NCBI GenBank assembly: GCA_013415865.1
Contig: CP058896.1
Coordinates: 1,531,957 to 1,595,956, forward strand
Origin: Methanomassiliicoccales archaeon
GTDB taxonomy: Archaea; Thermoplasmatota; Thermoplasmata; Methanomassiliicoccales; UBA472
Direction of reading: 5' to 3'
Length of the DNA stretch: 64,000 nucleotides
Below the pieces are notes generated by a model that saw only the letters and a program-made list of their open reading frames with translations, was not told where the DNA came from and searched no databases. Position 1 is the stretch's first letter. Each line of letters starts with the position of its first letter. The position numbers and the translations under genes are program-made. This document shows, one piece after another, positions 44,213 to 56,100 of this stretch.

Positions 44213-45817
44213 TCAGCCATATCTCCTTTTCACCGCGGCCTTTACAAGGCCCAGGTGCAATGGCGATGGCCTGTTAGGTCTTGACTTGAACTCTGGATGG
44301 AACTGCGAGGCCACGTAGAATGGATGGGATTCCAGCTCCCCGATCTCCATCTTCACACCATCGGCCGATCGGCCTGTGAAATGCCACCCCTCCCTCTCGA
44401 AATCTTCGATGTATTTCGGATTCACCTCATACCTGTGCCGATGTCTCTCCATGATCAATGCCGAACCATACAGCTTGAATGCCCTCGAGCCCTCCCTTAC
44501 CACAACGGGCTGTGCACCGAGCCTCATCGTCGCCCCCATCTTCGTAACGTTCTTCTGCTCAGGTAGGAGGTCTACGACTGGATGAGAGGTCCTAGGGTCG
44601 AATTCGGTGCTGTTCGCGTCAGCCATCCCCAGAACGTTCCTCGCAAACTCGATCGTGGCTATTTGGAACCCAAGGCAGACCCCTAGGAATGGAACCTTCT
44701 CGGTCCTCGCATAATTGGCGGTCATTATCTTGCCCTCTATGCCTCTAGAGCCGAACCCTCCGGGGATCAAGACCGCATCTGCTTTCTTAAGGTCGTCCGT
44801 CGGACCAAATTGTTGGACGACCTCTGAGTCCACGAAGACGACCTCGACCTTGGTCCCCGCTTCCGCACCAGCATGGTGGAAGGCCTCCATGTGGCTGATG
44901 TAGGAATCGCCCAGGTGGGTGTATTTGCCGACCAATGCGATCCTGACGGTCTTGTTCGGGTTAACTATCCTGTGAGCGAAATCACGCCATTCCGTCAGGT
45001 CGGGCCCTTTTGCCGTCAGCTTTAATCTGTTTATTATATAGTCAGTGATCCCCTGATCGTTGAGTATCATTGGGACCTCATAGATGGACCTTGCATCAGG
45101 GCAGGACACCACCGCCTCGACCGGTACATCGCAGAACAGCGATATCTTCTTCTTGATGGATTCCTCAAGGGGTTCCTTTGCCCTTGCGACGATGATGTCT
45201 GGCTGAATACCGATGGCCCTAAGTTCCTTAACCGAGTGCTGGGTCGGCTTGGTCTTCTGTTCGCCCACAACGCCCATGATGGGCACCAGGGTCGTATGGA
45301 CGAAAAGGCAGTTCTCGCCTTTGCCCATCTCTGTGTTCATCTGCCTCACGGCCTCTAGGAATGGCATCGACTCGATGTCTCCAACTGTCCCTCCCAGTTC
45401 TACGATGCACACCTCGGCCCCCGTGGCCTCGGCAACATTGATGATTTGATTTTTGATCTCGTTGGTGATATGGGGTATGATCTGGACGGTCTTCCCAAGA
45501 TAATCTCCCATCCTCTCTTTCTCGATGACTGCCTTATAGACCTTGCCAGTGGTGATGTTATGATTGCTCGTCAGGTTGACATCCAGGAACCTTTCATAGT
45601 TTCCTAGGTCCAGGTCTACCTCGCCCCCATCATCCAGGACGAACACCTCACCATGCTCGAACGGGTTCATCGTCCCTGCATCAATGTTGAGATAGGGGTC
45701 GATCTTGATGGCAGTGACCTTGATCCCCCTCGACTTCAACAGGCGCCCGATAGAAGAGCTCGTTATCCCTTTTCCGAGGCCTGATATGACACCGCCCGTG
45801 ACAAAAATATATTTCAT
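44213..45817 (-). CDS. pyrG: CTP synthase
   Basis: 534 residues from [18 protein letters not shown] (ATG 45815-45817); a TATA element near 45849-45861 fits this start. N-terminal synthetase domain ([21 protein letters not shown] in parts) aminates UTP to CTP with ATP. C-terminal class I glutaminase domain contains the nucleophile Cys in [11 protein letters not shown] and the His/Glu pair in FHPEFKSRP. Downstream of the 16S gene on the same strand but with its own promoter. Confidence 0.95.
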   Translation of the reverse strand: MKYIFVTGGVISGLGKGITSSSIGRLLKSRGIKVTAIKIDPYLNIDAGTMNPFEHGEVFVLDDGGEVDLDLGNYERFLDVNLTSNHNITTGKVYKAVIEKERMGDYLGKTVQIIPHITNEIKNQIINVAEATGAEVCIVELGGTVGDIESMPFLEAVRQMNTEMGKGENCLFVHTTLVPIMGVVGEQKTKPTQHSVKELRAIGIQPDIIVARAKEPLEESIKKKISLFCDVPVEAVVSCPDARSIYEVPMILNDQGITDYIINRLKLTAKGPDLTEWRDFAHRIVNPNKTVRIALVGKYTHLGDSYISHMEAFHHAGAEAGTKVEVVFVDSEVVQQFGPTDDLKKADAVLIPGGFGSRGIEGKIMTANYARTEKVPFLGVCLGFQIATIEFARNVLGMADANSTEFDPRTSHPVVDLLPEQKNVTKMGATMRLGAQPVVVREGSRAFKLYGSALIMERHRHRYEVNPKYIEDFEREGWHFTGRSADGVKMEIGELESHPFYVASQFHPEFKSRPNRPSPLHLGLVKAAVKRRYG

Positions 45818-45934
45818 GCACTCACGGGAATGGTCCATATTCCAGCACGATATTTAGAACTTCTCATTGCCAGTCGTTAGAAGTCTAAACACCGCTCATA
45901 CTATGCCAGAAATGAATAAAAATTGTGAACGAAG

Positions 45935-46015
45935 GACGATCGATGTTTCTTTGGTGCTTGGTAACCCTACCGGAATTGGTGGGGGAAACACACGAAATGC
46001 CATCGGTGTTTCCCC
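45935..46015 (-). other. 3' flank of 16S: processing-stem strand and adjoining hairpin
   Basis: In rRNA sense, the region after the 16S tail holds a near-perfect hairpin (GGGGAAACAC pairing with GTGTTTCCCC, 45982-46015). Then follow a 15-base segment at 45957-45971 and an 11-base segment at 45935-45945. The last two are complementary to 47547-47561 and 47593-47603 on the other side of the gene. They form the long helix from which archaeal pre-16S is normally cut. Confidence 0.75.
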
Positions 46016-46021
46016 TTGCGT

Positions 46022-47489
<1,468 letters not shown>

Positions 47490-47546
47490 CGATCCTTTGT
47501 CGATAATTCCTGATTATCTTTTAGGATTACACACTTTTTAGGATTT

Positions 47547-47603
47547 GGCAGGATTACCAAGTTTCACCGGCGATACCACTTCTCGATATCGCCATCGATC
47601 GTC
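47547..47603 (-). other. 5' strand of the 16S processing stem
   Basis: The rRNA-sense 5' leader contains GACGATCGATG (47593-47603) and CTTGGTAATCCTGCC (47547-47561). The first pairs perfectly over 11 bases, and the second over 15 including two G-U pairs, with the segments 3' of the gene. Between them a local hairpin (GGCGATATC/GTATCGCC) fills the loop. The unequal internal gap (31 versus 11 bases) is where a bulge-type cleavage motif would be expected. Nearby, TTTTAGGATT occurs twice (around 47518-47545). Confidence 0.75.
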
Positions 47604-47750
47604 AGAGCAAAGAGGTCACGTCCGAAAGACGGGGATCTTAGCTCTCCACTTTTCGTTCAATCGCGCAGACCAATTTTACGCGCCTGTTTCTTTCGACCAG
47701 TTGTCGCGTTTTGCATTATGTTCCGCGCAGGATGCCCTTAACCTCGGACT

Positions 47751-47767
47751 AGTATATAACCGTTTCG
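47751..47767 (-). promoter_or_regulatory. Promoter of the 16S rRNA gene
   Basis: Minus-strand CGAAACGG followed by TTATATACT gives an upstream purine-rich element plus TATA box. Transcription would start near 47728, leaving a pre-rRNA leader of about 240 bases that contains the 5' half of the processing stem. Confidence 0.65.
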
Positions 47768-48048
47768 AGTCATACACTTTTTACGGGTTTTCGACATCAT
47801 TCTGAATTAATTTAATACATCCGAGTATAAATCCCTTTCTTTTAGCAATCCAGCAGCGTATATTTTTGTACTTCGATCCTCATAGATATTTATGAATTGA
47901 TCATAGAAAATAAATCACATTTTTTTGCAAATAAGACGTTTATGCATCTTGATCATTTTATAAAGGCCATACATAGTATAAAAGATGATCACACCGTCTA
48001 AATAATGGCAAACATTTAAGAATGACATGGCATTACTCAGAGCCCTAG
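47768..48048. other. AT-rich gap between 16S promoter and tRNA-Ser
   Basis: No gene is supported in these 281 bases. The sequence is strongly AT-rich. A likely TATA box for the tRNA (CATTTAAG, about 48013-48020) lies some 30 bases ahead of it. Minus-strand frames through the tRNA are not credible. Confidence 0.5.
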
Positions 48049-48135
48049 GCGGAGATGGCCCAGCTCGGTAAGGCGCTGGATTGCTAATCCAGTGTCCGAA
48101 AGGACTCGGGGGTTCAAATCCCCCTCTTCGCGCCA
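48049..48135 (+). tRNA. tRNA-Ser (GCT anticodon), CCA encoded
   Basis: Acceptor GCGGAGA pairs with TCTTCGC (one G-U); discriminator G at 48132 is followed by genomic CCA (48133-48135). The anticodon loop TTGCTAA gives GCT, reading AGC/AGU. A long variable arm (GTGTCCGAAAGGACTCG) and the TTCAAAT T-loop confirm a class II serine tRNA. It stands alone, followed by a short T-run. Confidence 0.95.
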
Positions 48136-48239
48136 TTTTTAATCTAGCATCCAAATAATATGTCTTGATCAAAAGGTTATTTGTACTTGGGAGGATGGTG
48201 CAGAAACGTAGAAAAATTCTTTTTTATAATCGGCAACGA

Positions 48240-48635
48240 TTACTTCGAAGAGGGAATGATGTAAGATAGCAGCTCTCCGACGAGGTCAAACAATGGGGCT
48301 AATGCTGGGTATAGCACGCTCCAGACAACGTCGATTAATATAGCATACGGTAGGATTGATGCCATATCGGTCACCGATCCGAACTCGAAGACCCCACCAA
48401 AGAATATCATATAGAATCCAATGAGTGGGTTGCATTCATTACTAACTTGAGCGTAGATAGTAATCAATCCAATTATCAACATAGCTATTTGAATGATAGA
48501 TGCCACTCGTTCGCCACTTGGGTCGCCATCTGAATTGAACTGTGACAGTATAGCGAGCACTGCTCCTGTTATTACTGTTAAGATAATGGCGTTGACGCCC
48601 CACTCAGTAAGTTCGAATTCATCCTTCAATGACAT
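48240..48635 (-). CDS. Small integral membrane protein, unknown
   Basis: 131 residues with three to four hydrophobic helices (AIILTVITGAVLAIL, IIQIAMLIIGLITIYA, GFYMIFFGGVFEFG, ILIDVVWSVLYPALAPLF in parts). No family recognised. Codon use is AT-richer than the surrounding housekeeping genes, as in the adjacent restriction segment. It lies between tRNA-Ser and the divergent hsdM, so it may belong to the same accessory block. TAA stop. Confidence 0.5.
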   Translation of the reverse strand: MSLKDEFELTEWGVNAIILTVITGAVLAILSQFNSDGDPSGERVASIIQIAMLIIGLITIYAQVSNECNPLIGFYMIFFGGVFEFGSVTDMASILPYAILIDVVWSVLYPALAPLFDLVGELLSYIIPSSK

Positions 48636-48786
48636 GGGATATCATAGATAATTAATAAGAAATTTTAATTAATAATATTTATAAAAATCTCAGCTCAGAT
48701 TTTATAATAAATATCGTTCAAGTTAGTTGATAGAGAATCGTGAGAAAATCGTTAAAATGCACATATCCGATGCCTAGCTGAGTGCT

Positions 48787-50349
48787 ATGGCCAGGGGAAA
48801 ATCGAAGAAAAAAGGCAACGGCGTCGAGCTTGATTTCAGACAAAAGCTCTGGGAGGCGGCCGATAAATTGCGGAACAACATGGACGCCGCCGAGTACAAG
48901 CATGTCGTTCTGGGATTGCTCTTCCTCAAGTACATAAGCGATTCCTTTGAGGAAAGGCATAACCAATTGCTACTGGAGTTAGAGCAAGGTGCTGACCCTG
49001 AAGACCCGGATGAATATAGGTCCGTGAACGTCTTCTGGGTCCCGAAGGAGGCAAGATGGAGCTATCTTCAGGCTAACGCCAAACAGCCGACGATCGGCAC
49101 GTTGATCGATGAAGCTATGATTGCCATTGAAAAGGACAACCCCTCGTTGAAGGGCGTCCTGAACAAGGACTATGGAAGGGCAACGCTCGACAAGCAGAAG
49201 TTGGGCGAGCTTGTCGACCTCATCGGGACAATCGGACTAGGCGACGCCGAGAACAGATCCAAAGACGTGCTTGGCCGAGTCTATGAATACTTCCTCTCGC
49301 AGTTTGCATCGGCTGAGGGCAAGAAGGGAGGTCAGTTCTACACGCCTCGTTGTGTTGTCCAATTGCTTGTCGAGATGCTCGCGCCGTACCATGGCCGCAT
49401 CTATGACCCCTGCTGCGGCTCAGGCGGTATGTTCGTCCAGAGCGAGAAGTTCGTTGAAGTGCATGGTGGCAGGATCGGGGATGTGTCCATATATGGACAA
49501 GAATCGAACCCTACCACCTGGAAGCTGGCGAAGATGAACCTCGCTATACGTGGCATTGATAACAACCTAGGACCAGAACCTGCTGACACCTTCCGTCGGG
49601 ACCTTCATCCGGACCTCAAGGCCGATTTCATCCTTGCAAACCCGCCGTTCAACATGAGAGACTGGGGACAGGAGGCGCTCAAGGACGACGTGAGATGGAA
49701 GTTCGGCGTCCCGCCAAAGGGCAATGCCAACTTCGCCTGGGTGCAGCATTTCATTCATCATCTCTCTCCTACAGGTATGGCGGGTTTCGTGCTGGCCAAC
49801 GGCAGCATGTCGTCAAATCAATCCGGTGAGGGCGAGATCAGGAAGGCGATATTGGAGGCGGACCTGGTAGATTGTATAGTCGCGCTGCCTGGACAGTTGT
49901 TCTATTCGACCCAGATACCGGCGTGCCTTTGGTTCTTGGCCAGGGACCGACATAATAACAAGTTCCGCGACCGCCGGGGGCAGGTGCTGTTCATTGACGC
50001 TAGGAAGATGGGGACGATGACAGATCGGGTGCATCGTGAGTTGATGGATGCGGATATCCAAAAGATCGCCTCGACCTATCATGCCTGGCGGGGTGATAAG
50101 GAAACAACAGATGAATACAAAGATGTTCCTGGGTTCTGTAAATCGGCAACCCTCGAAGAAATTGCGAAGAGCGGTCATATATTGACGCCTGGTAGATATG
50201 TAGGGGCCGAAGATTTGGAGGACGACAGCGAGGACTTCGAGGAGAAGATGCGCTCATTGACAGCGCAGCTCAAGGAGCAGATAGAGAAAGCTAGTGAGCT
50301 TGACCGTATCATATTGGGGAACCTTAAGGAGCTGGGGTTTGATGAGTGA
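48787..50349 (+). CDS. hsdM: Type I restriction-modification methyltransferase subunit HsdM
   Basis: 520 residues. N-terminal HsdM helical domain ([23 protein letters not shown] in part) and N6-adenine methyltransferase core: SAM site [12 protein letters not shown] (D197-G204) and catalytic NPPF (N285-F288). It methylates the host target and, with HsdS and HsdR, forms the restriction enzyme. ATG at 48787 follows an AT-rich promoter region. The stop overlaps hsdS by eight bases. Confidence 0.95.
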   Translation: MARGKSKKKGNGVELDFRQKLWEAADKLRNNMDAAEYKHVVLGLLFLKYISDSFEERHNQLLLELEQGADPEDPDEYRSVNVFWVPKEARWSYLQANAKQPTIGTLIDEAMIAIEKDNPSLKGVLNKDYGRATLDKQKLGELVDLIGTIGLGDAENRSKDVLGRVYEYFLSQFASAEGKKGGQFYTPRCVVQLLVEMLAPYHGRIYDPCCGSGGMFVQSEKFVEVHGGRIGDVSIYGQESNPTTWKLAKMNLAIRGIDNNLGPEPADTFRRDLHPDLKADFILANPPFNMRDWGQEALKDDVRWKFGVPPKGNANFAWVQHFIHHLSPTGMAGFVLANGSMSSNQSGEGEIRKAILEADLVDCIVALPGQLFYSTQIPACLWFLARDRHNNKFRDRRGQVLFIDARKMGTMTDRVHRELMDADIQKIASTYHAWRGDKETTDEYKDVPGFCKSATLEEIAKSGHILTPGRYVGAEDLEDDSEDFEEKMRSLTAQLKEQIEKASELDRIILGNLKELGFDE

Positions 50350-51595
50350 CTGGGTAAGTCTACCTTTATCGGATGTGGCGGATTTAATAAGGAATCAAAT
50401 CAAGCCAAGCGAAATGAGCGATGAACTTTACATCGGACTTGAGCATATAGGTCAAGGAACATTGAATCTTATCAACGTGGGTTCATCATTGGAAGTTGCT
50501 AGTAATAAGTTTCGATTTAGAGAAGGTGATGTACTTTATGGAAAGCTAAGACCATATTTTAGAAAAATCATTTATGCAAAATTTGGTGGGTTGTGTTCAA
50601 CCGACATCTGGGTATTACGAGCAAAAGAGGGCATCGATTCCAGATTTCTTTTTTACATGACAGCCGACCCCTCATTTACAGAGATGGCCAATAGGTCATC
50701 TGAAGGAACTAAAATGCCAAGAGCAAATTGGGATTATGTCTCATCTCAATCATTTTTAATACCTCCCATAAATGAGCAACGCGCCATCGCTCACGTCCTC
50801 GGCACCCTTGACGACAAGATCGAACTCAACCGGCGCATGAACGAGACCCTCGAAGCCATCGCCCGCGCTATCTTCAAGTCCTGGTTCATCGACTTTGACC
50901 CCGTCCGAGCGAAGATGGAGGGGCGGAAGCCCTTTGGCATGGACGATGAGACGGCTGCATTATTCCCTGATTCGTTCGAGGAGTCGGAGATGGGGGAGAT
51001 ACCGAAGGGGTGGCTCACACTTCCGCTTGACCATATAGCCGATTTTAAAAATGGTCTGGCTCTTCAAAACTATCCTCCAGACGAAAGAGGATTTCTTCCA
51101 GTTATTAAAATCGCAGAATTATCAAGAGGGATTACTGATTCTTCTGATAAAGCCAGTATCGATTTACCTGGTGATTGTGTCATAAACGATGGAGATATCA
51201 TTTTCTCGTGGTCTGGAACCCTTGATGTTATCATATGGGCTGGTGGAAAGGGAGCGCTTAACCAACATCTATTTAAAGTAACATCAAAGGACTACCCAAA
51301 ATGGTTCTATTACCAATGGATACGACAATACCTCTCCACATTTCGAGAAATTGCTTCTGAAAAGGCTACAACAATGGGACATATCCAACGTCATCATATA
51401 TCCGAGGCACTTGTCCTAGTGCCACCAAACAATCTTCTGAAAAGAATGGATGCAATCATCGAACCGATGATGTCTAGTATTCTAAACAATGCTCTTGAAG
51501 CACGGACCCTATCCTCCATTCGTGATATGTTAGTCCCGAAACTAATATCTGGGGAGATTCGCCTCAGAGAATTCAGAGATGATGGTGGGGAGTGA
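50342..51595 (+). CDS. hsdS: Type I restriction-modification specificity subunit HsdS
   Basis: 417 residues from ATG 50342-50344 (GGAG upstream; overlaps the hsdM stop). Two target-recognition domains (about 5-150 and 225-345) are each followed by a conserved helical spacer. The first spacer contains [25 protein letters not shown] (in parts) and [17 protein letters not shown]; the second contains [21 protein letters not shown]. The recognition-domain DNA is visibly AT-richer than the spacer DNA, as if swapped in. The recognised sequence cannot be read. Confidence 0.92.
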   Translation: MSDWVSLPLSDVADLIRNQIKPSEMSDELYIGLEHIGQGTLNLINVGSSLEVASNKFRFREGDVLYGKLRPYFRKIIYAKFGGLCSTDIWVLRAKEGIDSRFLFYMTADPSFTEMANRSSEGTKMPRANWDYVSSQSFLIPPINEQRAIAHVLGTLDDKIELNRRMNETLEAIARAIFKSWFIDFDPVRAKMEGRKPFGMDDETAALFPDSFEESEMGEIPKGWLTLPLDHIADFKNGLALQNYPPDERGFLPVIKIAELSRGITDSSDKASIDLPGDCVINDGDIIFSWSGTLDVIIWAGGKGALNQHLFKVTSKDYPKWFYYQWIRQYLSTFREIASEKATTMGHIQRHHISEALVLVPPNNLLKRMDAIIEPMMSSILNNALEARTLSSIRDMLVPKLISGEIRLREFRDDGGE

Positions 51596-51598
51596 GCA

Positions 51599-54500
51599 AT
51601 GGCATTGACCGAGGCGCAGCTGGAAGAAATGATACTTGAGCACTTCAAGGAGATCGGTTACCAATTAGCCTTTGGTCCAGATATAGCCCCGAACGGGGAA
51701 CAGCAAGAACGGGAGGATTATGGGCAGGTCGTCCTTCTCGGTCGATTGCGCAACTCGTTAAGGAGACTCAATCCGGGCCTCGACGCAAATGCTCTGGCCG
51801 AAGCTGAGCGCCGTATCATTCATACCACTTCTCCATCACTTCTCAGCAACAATCGCTCCGCGCACAAAATGCTGATCGAGGGCGTACCGATAGAGAGCAG
51901 ACGCAAAGATGGCAGTACGCAGCACGTCAATGCGAAGATCATCGATTTCGATAATCCATCCAACAATGAGTTCCTAGCGGTCAATCAATTCACCGTGGTC
52001 GAGAACAAGATCGAACGAAGGGCCGACATCGTTCTTTTCATCAATGGTCTGCCGGTCGTCGTCATAGAGCTTAAGAACCCGGCAGACGAGAAGGCAACGA
52101 TATGGACGGCCTTCAATCAGTTGCAGACATACAAAGCTCAGATACCTTCGCTTTTTCAGTTCAACGCGTTCCTCGTTATCTCTGACGGCATAGATGCCCG
52201 CATGGGCACGATCAGCGCCGACAAAGAACGTTTCCTTCATTGGTTGACAATGGATGGCAAAGACCTTGCTTCTGCGACAGCATTGCAGAGCGAGGTCCTG
52301 CTGAAGGGGATGTGCGACAAGGGACGCCTCCTTGACATAATCAGACATTTCATCGTGTTCGAGGAGACGGACAAGGGCCTCCCCATCAAGAAGATCGCCG
52401 GGTACCATCAATATCACGCTGTCAACCATTCTGTCGCGGCGACGCTCAAAGCCTCTTCGGCTCAAGGGGACCGGCGTATCGGGGTTGTCTGGCATACCCA
52501 GGGCTCAGGCAAGAGCCTGACCATGGTCTTCTATGCTGGAAAGCTGGTTCTTGAGCCGTCTCTGCACAATCCCACCATCGTCATCATCACGGACAGGAAC
52601 GACCTCGATGACCAGCTTTTTAGCACGTTCAACAACTGCCATGAGCTGCTACGGCAACATCCCGTGCAGGCCGCGTCCTCAGAGCATCTCAGGGAGCTCC
52701 TGAGGGTCGCATCTGGAGGCATCATATTCACAACGATCCAGAAGTTCCTTCCTGAGGGAGATAGGAACGCTGTTCTATCCGATAGGCGCAACATAGTTGT
52801 AATCGCGGATGAGGCGCATCGGAGCCAGTACGATTTTATAGATGGCTATGCCAGGCACATGAGGGACGCGCTCCCTAACGCTTCATTCATCGGTTTCACG
52901 GGGACCCCGCTGGAGCTCGATGATAAGAACACCCGCTACGTCTTTGGCGATTACATCAGCATCTATGATATACAGAGGGCGGTAGAGGACGGCGCGACCG
53001 TCCCTATCTACTACGAGTCGCGCCTGGCCAAGATAGAGCTGCCCGTCACAGAGCGGCCCCATCTGGATGCGCAAATCGAGGAGTTAACCGAAAGTGAAGA
53101 GCTGACAAGGAAAGAGCAACTCAAAGCCAAGTGGGCCGCGCTGGAAGCACTTGTCGGCTCAAACAAGCGCATCAAGCTAATTGCCAAGGACATCGTAGAT
53201 CACTTCGAGAAAAGGCAGCAGGCAATCGAAGGGAAGGCGATGATTGTCTGTATGAGCAGGCGCATCGCCATCGAACTCTACTACGAGATAATCAAGCTCA
53301 GGCCAAATTGGCACAGTGAAGATGACGACAAAGGGGTCATCAAGATCATCATGACTGGCTCTGCGTCGGACCCGGTCGAATGGCAGAAGCACATCAGGAA
53401 CAAGGCGAGGCGCGAGAAGCTCGCAATCCGTTTCAAGGACCCTAAGGACGATTTCAAGCTGGTCATCCTGCGCGACATGTGGCTCACCGGGTTCGACGTT
53501 CCATGCCTGCATACTATGTACATTGACAAACCTATGCAAGGTCACGGCCTGATGCAGACCATCGCCCGCGTAAACCGCGTCTTCCGTGACAAGCCAGGCG
53601 GCCTCATCGTCGATTACATCGGTCTCGGTGACCAGTTGCGCAGCGCCATGGCCTTCTATACTCAAAGCGGTGGAAGGGGATCTACGGCTATCGATCAGGA
53701 AGAGGCTATAATGGTCATGTTGGAGAAGTACGAGATATGTCGCGACTTCTTCCACGGTTTCGACTACAAACCATATCTGGTCGGTGACGCGAAAACGCGC
53801 ATCAAGATGCTCCCAGCGGCGCAGGAGCACATCCTGTCCAAGCAAAGTGGGAAGGACAGGTTCGTCAAAGCGGCGGTCGAGCTATCCAGGGCATTTGCCT
53901 TGGCCGTCCCAAGCGATCAGGCTCTGAAGATCCGGGATGAGGTCGCATTCTTCCAGGAGGTCAAGAGCGTTCTTATTAAGTCTGGAAGCTATTCTGTTAT
54001 TGAAAAGGACATCGAATTAGCGGTCAGACAGATAATCTCTGGGGCTCTCCTCTCGGATAGGGTCATAGACATCTTTGAGGCCGCGGGCCTGAAGAAACCG
54101 AACATTTCCATACTGTCCGATGAGTTCCTGGCGGAGGTTCAGTCCTTGCCTCAGAAGAACCTCGCTCTCGCGCTGTTGCAGCGCTTATTGATGGATGGGA
54201 TCAGAACCATTACGAAGAAGAACCTCGTTCAGGCCAGAGCGTTCTCCGACCGGCTGATGGAGGCAATAACCAGGTATGAGAAGCGTGCTACAGATACAAT
54301 GGAGATCATCCAGGCGCTAATTGAGTTGGCCAAGGACATGCGTGAAGCAAGCAAGCGAGGGGAGGAGTTAGGCCTAAGTGAAAGAGAGCTTGCATTCTAC
54401 GATTCGCTTGGGACAAACGATTCTGCGGTTGCGCAGATGGGAAATGCCACCCTTTGCACCATTGCTAAGGAGCTCGCCAAGATTGTCAAGCAGGATGCGA

Positions 54501-54682
54501 CCATCGACTGGCAATACCGTGAATCGGCACGTGCGAAGATGCGAACCCATGTCAAACGCCTCTTGCGCAAGTACAACTATCCACCGGACAAGCAGGATGC
54601 CGCCGTCAAGACGGTGATCGAACAGGCGGAATTGTTGTCCCAGGAGATTGTTTCCGAGGTCTCCCAGGAGGCCATTATATGA
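51599..54682 (+). CDS. hsdR: Type I restriction endonuclease subunit HsdR
   Basis: 1027 residues. N-terminal PD-(D/E)xK nuclease: D143 in RADIVLFI and E157-L-K159 in [11 protein letters not shown]2 translocase: Walker [26 protein letters not shown] (DEAH), GFTGTPL, and later motifs [20 protein letters not shown] (in part) and ARVNRVF. A C-terminal helical region binds the methylase core. It starts three bases after hsdS and overlaps the next gene by four. Confidence 0.95.
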   Translation: MALTEAQLEEMILEHFKEIGYQLAFGPDIAPNGEQQEREDYGQVVLLGRLRNSLRRLNPGLDANALAEAERRIIHTTSPSLLSNNRSAHKMLIEGVPIESRRKDGSTQHVNAKIIDFDNPSNNEFLAVNQFTVVENKIERRADIVLFINGLPVVVIELKNPADEKATIWTAFNQLQTYKAQIPSLFQFNAFLVISDGIDARMGTISADKERFLHWLTMDGKDLASATALQSEVLLKGMCDKGRLLDIIRHFIVFEETDKGLPIKKIAGYHQYHAVNHSVAATLKASSAQGDRRIGVVWHTQGSGKSLTMVFYAGKLVLEPSLHNPTIVIITDRNDLDDQLFSTFNNCHELLRQHPVQAASSEHLRELLRVASGGIIFTTIQKFLPEGDRNAVLSDRRNIVVIADEAHRSQYDFIDGYARHMRDALPNASFIGFTGTPLELDDKNTRYVFGDYISIYDIQRAVEDGATVPIYYESRLAKIELPVTERPHLDAQIEELTESEELTRKEQLKAKWAALEALVGSNKRIKLIAKDIVDHFEKRQQAIEGKAMIVCMSRRIAIELYYEIIKLRPNWHSEDDDKGVIKIIMTGSASDPVEWQKHIRNKARREKLAIRFKDPKDDFKLVILRDMWLTGFDVPCLHTMYIDKPMQGHGLMQTIARVNRVFRDKPGGLIVDYIGLGDQLRSAMAFYTQSGGRGSTAIDQEEAIMVMLEKYEICRDFFHGFDYKPYLVGDAKTRIKMLPAAQEHILSKQSGKDRFVKAAVELSRAFALAVPSDQALKIRDEVAFFQEVKSVLIKSGSYSVIEKDIELAVRQIISGALLSDRVIDIFEAAGLKKPNISILSDEFLAEVQSLPQKNLALALLQRLLMDGIRTITKKNLVQARAFSDRLMEAITRYEKRATDTMEIIQALIELAKDMREASKRGEELGLSERELAFYDSLGTNDSAVAQMGNATLCTIAKELAKIVKQDATIDWQYRESARAKMRTHVKRLLRKYNYPPDKQDAAVKTVIEQAELLSQEIVSEVSQEAII

Positions 54683-55581
54683 GCGATATCAAATTGTTTA
54701 AACTGGAAGGAGAAAAGGTATCATTGCTCGAAGAGCAATCGATGGAGGTCGAGAAGGGCCTTCAAAGATTAATCGAGAGACATATGCCAAGGCTCATTGG
54801 GGTGACATTCTTGGCCTCCGAATATGGAACGGGGAAGACACATGGTGGCCGCATTGACTCACTGGGTATCGATGAAAATGGATGCCCGGTCATAATTGAG
54901 TATAAGAGATCGATCAACGAAAATGTGATCAACCAAGGTCTATTCTATCTTGATTGGTTGCTCGACCACAAAGCAGAATTCGAATTGCTGGTCCAAAAGA
55001 AGATAGGACCAAAAAAGGCCGAGGAGATAGAGTGGTCACAGCCTCGGCTCCTTTGCATTGCGGGGGACTTCACGAAATATGACGAATATGCGGTCCAACA
55101 AATCAACCGAAACATCGAACTGATCCGTTATATCAAGTATGGGGACGACATCCTGTTATTGCAACTGGTCAATTCTTCCATAGCATTCGTTCCAGAACAA
55201 AAAGTTAAGAAGGGAAAGGGACAGGACAAGACTGTCTCGGAGGACCTGGATGAGGCCGATGAGTCGCTTAGAGACCTCTTCGAATCCCTCAAGGATTTCA
55301 TCTTCTCATTGGGTGATGACATCCAGTTGAATGTCCTGAAACATTATTTTGCTTTCAGGCGCATCAGCAACTTTGCCTGTGTCGAGTTCCGACCCAGGAA
55401 CCATGCGATCTTGATCTACCTAAAGGTCGACCCAACCACTATCGAACTTGAGCCGGGATTCACTCGGGATATGAGGGAGATTGGTCACTATGGGACGGGA
55501 GACCTAGAGATCATACTTCATAATAAAAAGGACCTAGAAAAAGTCAAACCGTTCATCGTAAAAAGTTACGAGTCGAATTAA
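54679..55581 (+). CDS. NucS/DUF91-like nuclease domain fused to DUF5655, in hsd operon
   Basis: 300 residues. N-terminal half resembles the NucS/DUF91 PD-(D/E)xK fold: D60 in [10 protein letters not shown] and E74-Y-K76 in [10 protein letters not shown], an intact nuclease triad. C-terminal half (about 195-300) resembles DUF5655 ([36 protein letters not shown]). The ATGA overlap with hsdR makes it the fourth gene of the restriction operon. It may be an added nuclease or DNA-end sensor; function is inference. Confidence 0.78.
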   Translation: MSDIKLFKLEGEKVSLLEEQSMEVEKGLQRLIERHMPRLIGVTFLASEYGTGKTHGGRIDSLGIDENGCPVIIEYKRSINENVINQGLFYLDWLLDHKAEFELLVQKKIGPKKAEEIEWSQPRLLCIAGDFTKYDEYAVQQINRNIELIRYIKYGDDILLLQLVNSSIAFVPEQKVKKGKGQDKTVSEDLDEADESLRDLFESLKDFIFSLGDDIQLNVLKHYFAFRRISNFACVEFRPRNHAILIYLKVDPTTIELEPGFTRDMREIGHYGTGDLEIILHNKKDLEKVKPFIVKSYESN

Positions 55582-56100
55582 ATCACTCAGATACAAAGAT
55601 GCTGAATAGTCAATGAATCTTCGGATGGCCACCCACCGAGTGGAACTATGGCGGCTCCGATAGGAGTATTGGGATGGTTCGGGATCTTTACCAGCTATTT
55701 TTATATGGCGTTCATTGGTCAATATCGTTGGATCGATTTCGATACAATGGTAAGACCTCTGTTGCAGAGGCTTTCAACTTTATTGAGATAAGCCTGAAAT
55801 AATACCAGACCCCGACAAATGACAAAAATGGGCATGGAACCCACCTCTATTTCAACATATGGGGGCGTGGTGGAGGATAAGGACAGGTCAGGAGATACTT
55901 GCCTATGTTAAAGGATATACACATGGCGGTCGACCAATGAACGGATCGCTAATGATCATTTTCTAACAATTTGAATAATTATTGATATGCTCAAATCAAT
56001 TAACGCGAGCATCGGAGGAATGCCCCCATGTACCATGATCGGAAACATCTTTGATGCCAGTTGGGGGCATCATTTCCTAGTTTTCCATGAGGATGTTCGA
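55582..56100. other. Gene-poor region after the restriction operon
   Basis: 519 bases with no convincing gene. A possible 47-codon plus frame (55648-55791, MAAPIGVLGWFGIF...) has no good binding site. CCTCTG-TTG-CAGAGG (55756-55770) followed by T-rich DNA could terminate the hsd transcript. ATGCCCCC (about 56020) and GGGGGCAT (about 56070) form an inverted repeat separated by about 45 bases, just beyond the citrate synthase stop. No copy of the tRNA-Ser 3' end was seen here. Confidence 0.45.

Noticed and set aside
47915-48172. 85-codon minus frame over tRNA-Ser
   Set aside because: It is antisense to a clear tRNA and the translation is not protein-like.
55648-55791. 47-codon frame after the restriction operon
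   Set aside because: Somewhat protein-like, but no ribosome binding site or recognisable family; kept only as a remark.
55582-56100. Attachment-site repeat matching the tRNA-Ser 3' end
   Set aside because: I looked for the tRNA T-arm/acceptor sequence at the right end of the accessory block and found no copy.
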